Assembly: GCA_963780825.1 (NCBI GenBank)
Contig: CAWADL010000020.1
Span: 1-64,000 of the forward strand
DNA from: Roseiarcus sp963780825
Lineage (GTDB): Bacteria; Pseudomonadota; Alphaproteobacteria; Rhizobiales; Beijerinckiaceae
Reading direction: 5' to 3'
Length of the DNA: 64,000 nucleotides
Position 1 is the first letter of the stretch. Each line of letters starts with the position of its first letter. This document shows positions 48,103-55,969 of the stretch, one piece after another. Made by a program: the position numbers and the translations under genes. The notes under the pieces are model-generated. The model was not told the origin of the DNA. It searched no databases and saw only the letters and a list, made by a program, of their open reading frames with translations.

Positions 48103-49359
48103 TCACGAATTGGCGCCGAGCTCGTCGCCCCAGTTGCTTTCTTCCAGGATCCGTTTGAGCTCTGAGAGAAACGCGGCCGAATAGGCGCCGTCGAAGGCGC
48201 GGTGATCGAAGCTCTGCCCGACCATGCCAATCAATCGCGGGGCGATGAAATCGCCTTGCGGCGTTGAGACGACGGCCGGCTTCAGTTTGATCGCGTCCGT
48301 CGAGAGGATCGCGACCTGTGGCGCGTTGATGATCGGCGCGGTGAATGTCGTACCGAAGGCGCCATTGTTGCTGATGGAATAGGTTCCGCCCGAGAGATCG
48401 TCAGGCGTCAGTTTGCCTGCCCGCGCCTTTTCGATCTGACTGTTCATCGCCTTCGCGAGGCCGACAAGCGTCAGGTCGCCGGCGTTGCGCACGACGGGAA
48501 CGACAAGGCCATTGTGCGAGAGGTCGACAGCGATCCCGAGATGGATATCCCGCGACAGGATCAACGAAGCGCCGGTGAAACGTGAGTTGATGCGCGAGAA
48601 GGCGCGGATCGCGAGACAGGTTGCGCGCGCGATGAAGGGAAGAAACGTGAGGGAGAATCCCTCGACCTTCCGGAACGTGTCCTTACGCTGCTTTCGTGCG
48701 CGATCGAGCGCGGTGAAGTCGACCTCGATCGCTTGAAACACATGTGGTATCGTTCGCCAATTCTCCGCAAGCCTTTCCGCTGTCCTCGCGCGCACCGGGT
48801 TCAGCGTGATGACGTCGCCATCCTGGATGGAGGCAGGCGTTGCGACTTTTGGGTTGGCGACCTGTTCCGCCAGCGCCGCGTGGACAGCGCGCTGGTCGAT
48901 CCGAGGCTCGCCTGCCTGCCGCGCACTTGCCGCGAGTTGATCGACATCCAAGCCATTTTGTACGATTAGACGGCGCGCTAGTGGTGTCGCGCGGATACCG
49001 TCCGGCCCCTTGGCGCGCCCAAAATTCTCGATGGGCGTCGAGACCTCTTCAAACGGCGACCGCCAGGGTGCGATGCGCGGAGGCGCCGGCGCCTCGGTGG
49101 CTTTCGGACGGATAGCCTCTGCGCCGCTTCCGACAATAGCCACGATGTCGCCGACCTTCGCGACTGTCCCGACGCCGACACGAATCTCCTCGAGACGGCC
49201 GGCGACGATCGATTGGACTTCAAGCGTCACCTTGTCAGTCTCGACCTCAAACAAGTTGTCGCCTTGTTTGACCTCGTCGCCGACGGCTTTGAACCACTCC
49301 AGGATTTTGCCCTCGGCGACGGTCTCGCCGAGCTGGGGCATGATCACGGTTTCGGTCAT
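48103..49359 (-). CDS. 2-Oxo acid dehydrogenase complex dihydrolipoyl acyltransferase (E2)
   Basis: 418 residues in the standard E2 order. One lipoyl domain (residues 1-77) with Lys43 in ETDKVTLEV. A flexible Ala/Pro linker. A peripheral-subunit-binding domain near 122-165 (IRATPLARRLIVQNGLDVDQ). A catalytic domain from about 185, ending with the active-site SFDHRAFDGAYSAAFLSELK. It transfers the acyl group from E1 to CoA. It lies 4 bp after the E1beta gene, forming a three-gene cluster as in acetoin or branched-chain/pyruvate dehydrogenase operons. No E3 gene is seen in the window, so E3 must be shared with another complex. Confidence 0.9.
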   Translation of the reverse strand: MTETVIMPQLGETVAEGKILEWFKAVGDEVKQGDNLFEVETDKVTLEVQSIVAGRLEEIRVGVGTVAKVGDIVAIVGSGAEAIRPKATEAPAPPRIAPWRSPFEEVSTPIENFGRAKGPDGIRATPLARRLIVQNGLDVDQLAASARQAGEPRIDQRAVHAALAEQVANPKVATPASIQDGDVITLNPVRARTAERLAENWRTIPHVFQAIEVDFTALDRARKQRKDTFRKVEGFSLTFLPFIARATCLAIRAFSRINSRFTGASLILSRDIHLGIAVDLSHNGLVVPVVRNAGDLTLVGLAKAMNSQIEKARAGKLTPDDLSGGTYSISNNGAFGTTFTAPIINAPQVAILSTDAIKLKPAVVSTPQGDFIAPRLIGMVGQSFDHRAFDGAYSAAFLSELKRILEESNWGDELGANS

Positions 49360-49363
49360 CGGA

Positions 49364-50344
49364 TCAACCGTTCATGACGCGGCGAACCTTGTCGACGATG
49401 CGCGCCGTGCTCGGCAGCGCAAGGTCTTCAAGATGGTCCGCGGCCGGTAGGGGAATATGGGGCGTCGTGATGCGGACGATGGGTCCATCCAGGTCCCAGA
49501 ACGCCTCGTCCGCGACGATCGAAGCAATCTCCGCGCCCCATCCGCAAAGCCGGGGGTTCTCTTCAACCGTGAACAGGCGGCCGGTCTTGGCGACGGAACC
49601 CAGGATCGTCCTGGTGTCGAGCGGCACCAAACAACGAACGTCGATCACCTCCGCGTCGACGCCATGCTCGCGCTTGAGGACCTCCGCGGCTTCGAGCGCG
49701 CGGGGCACCATCAGCGCCAACGCCACGATCGTGCAATCGCCGCCGGCCCGGAGTATCTTGGCGGTTCCCAATGTGTCGACGATCTCGCCATCGGGCACCT
49801 CGCCCTTCGTCGCGTACAGCGCCTTGTGTTCGTGAAAGATCACCGGGTCCTGATCGCGCACCGCCGCCGCCATCAAGCCCACCACATCAACTGGCGAGGA
49901 AGGCGCGACGACCTTGATCCCCGGGATCATCATCGTCCAATTCTCGATGGACTGCGAATGCTGCGCGCCGAAACGGACGCCGCCGCCATTGCCGGTGCGG
50001 ATAACCAGCGGGCATTTCAGTTGCCCGTTCGACATATAGCGCAGCTTCGACATTTCGTTGGCCACATAGTCGAAGCAAACAGCGAGGAAGTCAGCAAACA
50101 TGATTTCGGCGATCGGCCGCAGCCCGGTCATCGCGGCGCCCATCGCAGCGCCAAGAATGGCCTGTTCGGAAATGGGAGTATCGCGAACCCGCAACGGTCC
50201 GAACTGTTCGTAGAGCCCGACGGTCGCCTTGAACACGCCGCCCGCCTTGCCGATGTCCTCGCCCAGGAAGACCACGCGATCGTCGCGCTGCATCTCCTGG
50301 GCAATGCCGCGCACCACGGCGTCGCGATAGCTCAGTTCCGCCAC
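49364..50344 (-). CDS. 2-Oxo acid dehydrogenase E1 component, beta subunit
   Basis: 326 residues when started at GTG 50344, which overlaps the end of the E1alpha gene by 13 bp and yields AELSYRDAVVRGIAQEMQRD, where homologues begin. The longer open frame to 50413 lies inside E1alpha. ThDP-site residues are in FLGEDIGKAGGVFKAT and DTPISEQAILGAAMGAAMTG. VRFGAQHSQSIENW contains the conserved His region. C-terminal VTVEEN-like LFTVEENPRLCGWGAEIASI. It pairs with E1alpha as an alpha2beta2 decarboxylase acting on acetoin, pyruvate or another 2-oxo acid. Confidence 0.9.
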   Translation of the reverse strand: MAELSYRDAVVRGIAQEMQRDDRVVFLGEDIGKAGGVFKATVGLYEQFGPLRVRDTPISEQAILGAAMGAAMTGLRPIAEIMFADFLAVCFDYVANEMSKLRYMSNGQLKCPLVIRTGNGGGVRFGAQHSQSIENWTMMIPGIKVVAPSSPVDVVGLMAAAVRDQDPVIFHEHKALYATKGEVPDGEIVDTLGTAKILRAGGDCTIVALALMVPRALEAAEVLKREHGVDAEVIDVRCLVPLDTRTILGSVAKTGRLFTVEENPRLCGWGAEIASIVADEAFWDLDGPIVRITTPHIPLPAADHLEDLALPSTARIVDKVRRVMNG

Positions 50345-51364
50345 GCCCAGCCCCCATCGGCATAGACATCCGCTGTCAACAATTCGATCGGCGCCTGCGG
50401 CGACGCCTTGCAAGCTGCGGTCGCGGCTTCAACCTTGCGCTGGCTCTCGGCCGCGACGGTCTCGATTGTGTGGTCGCCGACGCCAAACTCTTTCAGTCGC
50501 TGCCGATAGATGATCAGCGGATCGCGCTTCATCCATTCCTCGAGTTCACCGGGCGGACGATACTTGCCCGGATCGGCTCGAGAATGGCCGGAATGGCGAT
50601 AGGTCAGGCATTCGATCAACGAGGGGCCGCCGCCCTCGCGCGCCTTCACTAACGCGGATCGCGCGGTTCGGAAAACGATGTCAGCGTCGTTGCCGTCAAC
50701 TACGATGGGTTCGAGCCCATAACTCGCCGCACGGTCGGCGGCGGGACGTTTGACCGCCGTCACCTCACCGATGGGGGTGTATTCCATATAGAGATTATTC
50801 TCGCAGACGAAGAGGACCGGCAGCTTCCAGACCGCGGCGAAATTGAGCGCCTCGTGAAAGGCGCCGATGTTGGTTGTCCCATCGCCGAAGAAACAGACGG
50901 AGACATCGGTCTCGCCAAGATATTGCGCGCGCCAGGCCGAGCCGCAGGCGATCGGCAGATGCGCGCCGATGATGGCGTAGGAGCCGAGCACATCGTGTTC
51001 GACCGATGTCAGATGCATCGAGCCGCCCTTGCCGCGCATCAGCCCGTTATCTCTCAGCATCAACTCGCCGAGTACGCCTTCCATCGGGACGCCGCGCGCA
51101 AGTGTGTGAGCGTGTCCGCGATAGGTGCAAAAGGATTTGTCGCCCTTGCGCATCGCGACGCCAAATCCGGCGGCGACGGCTTCTTGGCCGAGAGAAAGGT
51201 GGCTCGTGCCCTTGATCAAGATTCTGAAGGAAGAGATCGTGAGCGCGCTTTTCGCAATCTCTGATTTCGATTTGCAGGCGGAACAGTTCTAGTCTCTGTT
51301 CAACGCTGATGTCGTCGTTTCGCGGCGCTTCCGACAGCGCCGCGGCGCCTTGCTCGAATGCCAT
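50332..51364 (-). CDS. 2-Oxo acid dehydrogenase E1 component, alpha subunit, one frameshift
   Basis: The N-terminus (MAFEQGAAALSEAP..., RLELFRLQIEIRDCEKRAHD) is in one frame. Near 51215 it changes frame to IKGTSHLSLGQEAVAAGFGV and runs to the stop at 50332. The ThDP-binding motif is FGDGTTNIGAFHEALNFAAV ... ENNLYMEYTP. The phosphorylation-loop region YRHSGHSRADPGKYR is typical of bacterial PDH/AcoA E1alpha. Restored length is about 343 residues. A butanediol-dehydrogenase-like gene is divergent from it, which favours acetoin as substrate (inference). A dyad shared with 42967-42980 lies 70 bp upstream. Confidence 0.87.
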
Positions 51365-51434
51365 CTCGCAGCTTCCCACCCGCTTCCTTTATGGCGCGAC
51401 CTTGCCACATCGTCGCGGCGGCTGAATTGGAAAC

Positions 51435-51448
51435 ATTCTCAAAATGAA
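51435..51448. promoter_or_regulatory. Candidate operator ATTCTCAAAATGAA
   Basis: A 14-bp sequence identical (inverted) to 42967-42980, with partial dyad symmetry (ATTC...GAAT, TCA...TGA). It lies 70 bp upstream of the E1alpha ATG and about 400 bp before the butanediol-dehydrogenase-like gene on the other strand. The AT-rich context stands out in GC-rich DNA. Confidence 0.4.
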
Positions 51449-51467
51449 TATTTTCAACGCCGTCATC

Positions 51468-51555
51468 CGTCATTGCGAGGAGCCCTTGCGACGAAGCAAT
51501 CCAATCGCGGTGCGCTACGCCCCTCTGGGTTGCTTCGCTGAGCTCGCAATGACGG
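51468..51555. repeat. Palindromic intergenic repeat, family B copy 2
   Basis: It begins CGTCATTGCGAGG and ends with the matching CTCGCAATGACGG, with diverged inner arms (AAGCAATCCAATCG / GGTTGCTTCG). It is shorter than the other B copies. The rest of the 480-bp divergent gap between E1alpha (51364) and the gene at 51845 holds nothing else recognised. Confidence 0.75.
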
Positions 51556-51844
51556 GCGCGCCCTCGACCGTCTGCACCCGAACCATGGACCGCCGCGCCG
51601 CTGACACACCGCGACTTTGCGAGCGCGACCAACCTAGGCCTGGGCGGCCGAGGCGGGGTAGAGGCAGAAAAATCATTTTGGACAAAAGTAAAGCGGCCGC
51701 TACGCTTGCGGAGGACTATGGTGCCGGCGAAGGTCGCGGTTCAGCGCGCCGGACGAGGGAGGGAACGTCGTGACGGTAATGGCGAGCGCTGCCTTCGCTT
51801 CGGATCGCGTGCAACGGCGCCCAACCCTTCCCTGGGAGAGCTAA

Positions 51845-52912
51845 ATGAAGGCCATCAGGTTTTACGCCAAGGAAGACGTTCGCGTCGACGACGTTGCATC
51901 GCCTGATAGAGTGGGCGACAGTCAGGTGCTGGTGCGGCCGCTCACCTGCGGCATTTGCGGCACAGACCTGCATGAGTTTGCCGGCGGCCCGATCGTTACG
52001 CCAAAGACAGCGCACAAATTCACCGGCGCGGAGCTACCGCAAATTCTCGGTCACGAATTCTCCGCCGAAGTTGTGGAGACCGGTCGTCAGGTAACCCGTG
52101 TCCGCAAGGGCGACAGGGTCTCCATTCAGCCACTGGTGATGCCGCTCAACGATTACTACAGCCGTCGCGGCCTCAATCATCTGAGCCCGAGCATGGGCTG
52201 CATCGGTCTCAGTTGGGCGTGGGGCGGTATGGGGGAGTTGGCGGTCATCAACGACTACAACGCCAACCCGATTCCCGACAATGTCACCGACGAACAGGGC
52301 GCGATGGTCGAGCCGGCCGCGGTCGCGCTCTACGGGGTGGACCGCGCCAAGATCAAGGGCGGCGACACCGTGCTGATTACCGGCGCGGGGCCGATCGGGG
52401 CGCTGGTGATCCTGATCTGCGGCGCGGTCGGCGCCTCGAAGATATTTGTCAGCGAGCCCAACGCGAACCGACGCAGGCTTATTGAAAGCCTTGGCGTCGC
52501 CACGGCGGTGCTCGATCCGCGCGAGGTCAACGTCGTCGACTACATCAGAGAAAATACCGAAGAGCATGTCGGCGTCGACGCCGCGATCGAGTGCTCTGGA
52601 ATCGAGCTTGCCTTCAACACTTGTGTCGAAGCCGTTCGCAACCATGGAACGGTCGTGCAGACGGGACTGCACGTGAAGAAGGCTCTCGTTGACCCCGCGC
52701 TATGGGCGCTCAAGGACATCACGATCGAAGCCACTTGGTGCTATGAAGTGACGATGTGGCCGCGCGTCGTGCGGATGATTTCAAGCGGCAAGTTGCCGGT
52801 CGAGAAGATCATCACGGGGCGCATCGCGCCGGAGGACATCGTCGAGAAAGGTTTCCGCTCGCTGCTGAACCCGGCGGGGAGCGAAATGAAGATCATGGTC
52901 AATATGCGCTGA
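51845..52912 (+). CDS. 2,3-Butanediol dehydrogenase-like medium-chain alcohol dehydrogenase lacking structural zinc ligands
   Basis: 355 residues. Catalytic zinc site LTCGICGTDLHEFAGGP and LPQILGHEFSAEVVETG. NAD-binding GGDTVLITGAGPIGALVILI. Overall it aligns with (R,R)-butanediol dehydrogenases. The loop that normally carries four cysteines for a structural zinc reads PLVMPLNDYYSRRGLNHLSP, with Ser and other residues in place of every Cys. GGGAG precedes the ATG. It is divergent from the E1/E2 cluster and 41 bp before the SDR gene. It probably interconverts a diol or hydroxyketone and its ketone or diketone. The natural substrate is uncertain. Confidence 0.85.
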   Translation: MKAIRFYAKEDVRVDDVASPDRVGDSQVLVRPLTCGICGTDLHEFAGGPIVTPKTAHKFTGAELPQILGHEFSAEVVETGRQVTRVRKGDRVSIQPLVMPLNDYYSRRGLNHLSPSMGCIGLSWAWGGMGELAVINDYNANPIPDNVTDEQGAMVEPAAVALYGVDRAKIKGGDTVLITGAGPIGALVILICGAVGASKIFVSEPNANRRRLIESLGVATAVLDPREVNVVDYIRENTEEHVGVDAAIECSGIELAFNTCVEAVRNHGTVVQTGLHVKKALVDPALWALKDITIEATWCYEVTMWPRVVRMISSGKLPVEKIITGRIAPEDIVEKGFRSLLNPAGSEMKIMVNMR

Positions 52913-52953
52913 CCGGGCCAGGGGCCGCGGTGAGCCGCCGGTTGGAGTGAAGC

Positions 52954-54022
52954 ATGGAAATCGTGGGCCTCGTGGTCGGAGCGACCGGAATAGCCGGGCG
53001 CGGCGTCTCTCAGGAGCTGATTGATCGCGGCGCCAAGGTTCATGGGCTTTCGCGAAAAGCCGAGGGGCTGGCGCGTGGCGTCGCTCATGTCGCCGCCGAC
53101 CTGTTGAGCGCCGAGAGCGTCAAGAAGGCCGTCGCTGGGTTGAAGCCGACGCACGTCTATTTGACGACGTGGTCGCGCCAAGCCAACGAAGAGGAGAACA
53201 TCAGGGTCAACGCCGGCGCGGTCCGTACGCTTCTCGCGGCGGTGGCGCCGGCTCGCTCGGTTGTTCATGTCGCGCTGGTGACCGGCCTCAAACACTATCT
53301 CGGGCCGTTCGACGCCTACGTCAAAGCGGGAACGATGCCGCTGATGCCGGTTCGCGAGGAGCAGCCGCGGCTCGACATCCCCAACTTCTACTACGCGCAG
53401 GAGGACGAGGTTTACGCCGCCGCCGCGCGCGATGGGTTCACCTGGAGCGTGCACCGCCCGCATACGATCATCGGCAAGGCGATCGGCAATGCGATGAACA
53501 TGGGATCGACCCTGGCTGCATACGCCTCGATCTGCAAAGCCACCGGCCGGAAGTTCAAATTCCCGGGAAGCGCCGCGCAGTGGAACGGGCTCTCCGACAT
53601 GACCGACACGCATATTCTCGCCAAGCAGCTTTGGTGGGCGAGTACGCATGATGTCGCGAAGAACAACGCCTACAACATCGTCAACGGCGACATTTTTCGC
53701 TGGAACTGGATGTGGCCGCGAATCGCCCAGTGGTTTGGCGTGGAGTGGGAAGGTTTTAGCGGCGAGCTCGCCCCGCTGGAGGCGCAGATGGCCGATGATT
53801 TCGAGCGTCTGGAAGCGCCTTGTCGAGAAACACGGGCTGGTCGAGCCGGATCTCGCGCGGGTCGCCTCGCCCTGGCACACCGATCTCGATCTCGGCCGGC
53901 CAATCGAGGTGATGACCGACATGGCGGCGAGCCGAAAATTGGGCTTCACCGCGTATCAGAATACGGAGGAGGCGTTCCACCGCCTGTTTGCGGAATTGCG
54001 CGCGGACAAGGTCATTCCCTAA
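52954..54022 (+). CDS. SDR-family oxidoreductase, PRISE-like (progesterone 5-beta-reductase/iridoid synthase type), one frameshift
   Basis: Rossmann start GLVVGATGIAGRGVSQELID, then THVYLTTWSRQANEEENIRV, LVTGLKHYLGPFDAYVKAG and the family-specific NFYYAQEDEVYAAAARDGFT, with Lys and Tyr in the atypical PRISE arrangement. WSVHRPHTIIGKAIGNAMNM follows. The frame breaks near 53812 and continues LVEKHGLVEPDLARVASPWH to the stop at 54022. Restored length is about 355 residues. Without the correction the open frame runs on into the next gene and would give a false 962-residue fusion. It probably reduces an enone or ketone with NADPH. It is downstream of the alcohol dehydrogenase on the same strand. 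Confidence 0.82.
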
Positions 54023-54138
54023 CCCAACCGCGGCCGGGAAATCCTTCCGACTCGACAGAAGCGCTTTCGCGACCTAACCCTTGGCGGCGGCCGGAAACGT
54101 CGGGGGCGCCCGATTGCATCGGGTCGAACAGCCATCGC

Positions 54139-55842
54139 ATGACCGAGCACGAACTCCTGCGGATCATCGCGTTCCTCGAAAGGGTTCGCCTGCCTTTTCA
54201 GGAACTGGTTCCTATCGCGGAAGAAGACGCGACTTGGAACATGCTGCTTTATCTGATCCGCAATCACCTGACCGGAACGCCGGTCGCGATCTCCACGCTC
54301 GCCTCCGTCGCCAAGGTGCCGCATGCGACCGCCATGCGGCGTATTCATGAGCTGATGGATCGCGGCGACATCGTGCAAAAGAGCGCCAGCGATACCGGGA
54401 AAAGATTCCTGTTGCTGCCCAGCGAAGCTTTGCTTGACAGCTTCATTCAGTACGCGCGCAAGATCAAATCTCTGCTCGCCGAAACGTTCGGCCTGCGCCC
54501 GAAGACCGATAGCGACGAGGATTTTTATTTCGGCGGCTCCTATTTCGCAGCGCAAATCATACCGCCGCCGCGGTTGATCGAGAGCCTGTTTCGCGGCAAG
54601 CGAGAAATCAAGTTCCTGCTCAACGACGACAATTATTTTCTGTCGATGCGGAACATGTGGGCGGACTTCCGCAACAATATGGCTTCGCGAACCAACTTCG
54701 ATCTCCGAAAGTTGCCGGCGCTGCACGAGCGGTTGATTGAAAATTCGAGGCGCGAGGTCTCCGAATACGACATCGTCGCCATCAACGCGCCTTGGCTCGG
54801 CGAAGCCGTGAAGAAAAACCTGGTGATCCCGCTGGATTTCCACATCAAGGCCGCCGCGATCTCGCCGCTCGATTTTCATCCGTCGGTCTGGTCGATGGGG
54901 ACTTGGCGTGGCCAGCAATTCGGAGTTCCGATCTATTGCACCATCGAACTCTTGGCCGCGCGGAGTGATCTGTTCGACAAGGACAAGGTCGACTACCCCA
55001 CCACCTTCGACAAGACGGTTGCCGCCGCGAAGCATTTCCACGCGCCCGCGAAGGAGCGCTACGGGATCGCCTGGAACGGCGGGCGTGGGATGCCGATCGC
55101 CTCGACTTTCATGTTCCTGATGGGCTGCTGCGGCGAATCGATCCTGCGAATCCCGAAAGCCAGCCTCGCGATGGGCGTCGACGAGGCGCGCGGCGAGCAG
55201 CTTCGGCCGCAGATCGAGTCCGACGCGGGCCTTCGCGTGCTCGATTATCTGCACAGGTTGAAAGAGGTGTCGCCGCCCGACATTCTCGAGATGGACTGGG
55301 ATCGCCGCACAACATCGTTCCTCTCGGGCCAGACGGCGCTTGCCTATTGCTGGACGGTGCGCGCCGCGCGTTTCGAAACCGATGTCAGCTCCGCGGTGAA
55401 GCGCAAGGTGAGCTATCTGCCGCAGCCACGCGGGCCTTCCGGCGCCTCCAACAATCCTATTGGCGGCTTCCTGCTCTGCATTCCCTCCAACCTGTCGCCC
55501 GAGCGGATCGAGCTCGCGTTCGAGGCGATCGCTTGGATGACGTCGCCGGAAGCGATGAAAGCGAACGTGCAGAACGGTTTCCCGGTCGCCCCGCGTTTCA
55601 GCGTGTCGGCGGATCCCGAGGCGGCGGCGACGTCGCCGATCGTCAGTGTGGTCGACAAGTTGGCGAAGCAGAGCCTGCTCAAGGCCTGGCCGCGGCCGCC
55701 GGTGCCGGAATACCTCTCGCTGGAGGCCATTCTCGGGGAGGAAATTCATCGCGCGCTTCGTCGCGAGGTCAGTGATCGCGAGGCGTTGAAGAATGCCCAA
55801 TTGCAGGCCGACGAGGTGATGCGCGCGGCGGGCTACTATTAA
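54139..55842 (+). CDS. Winged-helix regulator fused to an extracellular solute-binding-protein (family 1) domain
   Basis: 567 residues from ATG 54139; no signal peptide or membrane segment. Residues about 30-95 form a MarR-like winged helix (WNMLLYLIRNHLTGTPVAIS, recognition helix KVPHATAMRRIHELMDRGDI, wing KSASDTGKRFLLLPSEALLD). After a helical linker, residues about 130-560 resemble sugar ABC binding proteins: EYDIVAINAPWLGEAVKKNL, WRGQQFGVPIYCTIELLAAR, GGFLLCIPSNLSPERIELAF and EAIAWMTSPEAMKANVQNGF. A cytoplasmic binding-protein fold on a DNA-binding domain suggests a ligand-sensing transcription factor, perhaps for the neighbouring catabolic genes (inference). A hairpin terminator follows. 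Confidence 0.85.
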   Translation: MTEHELLRIIAFLERVRLPFQELVPIAEEDATWNMLLYLIRNHLTGTPVAISTLASVAKVPHATAMRRIHELMDRGDIVQKSASDTGKRFLLLPSEALLDSFIQYARKIKSLLAETFGLRPKTDSDEDFYFGGSYFAAQIIPPPRLIESLFRGKREIKFLLNDDNYFLSMRNMWADFRNNMASRTNFDLRKLPALHERLIENSRREVSEYDIVAINAPWLGEAVKKNLVIPLDFHIKAAAISPLDFHPSVWSMGTWRGQQFGVPIYCTIELLAARSDLFDKDKVDYPTTFDKTVAAAKHFHAPAKERYGIAWNGGRGMPIASTFMFLMGCCGESILRIPKASLAMGVDEARGEQLRPQIESDAGLRVLDYLHRLKEVSPPDILEMDWDRRTTSFLSGQTALAYCWTVRAARFETDVSSAVKRKVSYLPQPRGPSGASNNPIGGFLLCIPSNLSPERIELAFEAIAWMTSPEAMKANVQNGFPVAPRFSVSADPEAAATSPIVSVVDKLAKQSLLKAWPRPPVPEYLSLEAILGEEIHRALRREVSDREALKNAQLQADEVMRAAGYY

Positions 55843-55889
55843 CTGCTGACAAACCCTGCGGCCTGCAGAAGTGACGAAGGCTTATATGC

Positions 55890-55920
55890 GAGCGCCGGCG
55901 TCAACCGCCGGCGCTCCTTT
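55890..55920 (+). terminator. Rho-independent terminator, convergent genes
   Basis: A perfect 11-bp stem (GAGCGCCGGCG / CGCCGGCGCTC) with the 5-nt loop TCAAC is followed by CTTT. It lies 48 bp after the stop of the regulator-like gene, in the 127-bp gap between convergent genes. The T tract is short, so efficiency may be modest. Confidence 0.65.
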
Positions 55921-55969
55921 ACCAAGGCAAGCGCTGATGCTTTTAGAAATCCCAATTCACAATTGGGGA

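Noticed and set aside
52954..55842. Apparent 962-residue fusion of SDR and solute-binding-protein domains
   Set aside because: Read-through caused by a frameshift near 53812. The true SDR C-terminus lies in another frame ending at 54022, and the regulator-like gene has its own ATG at 54139.
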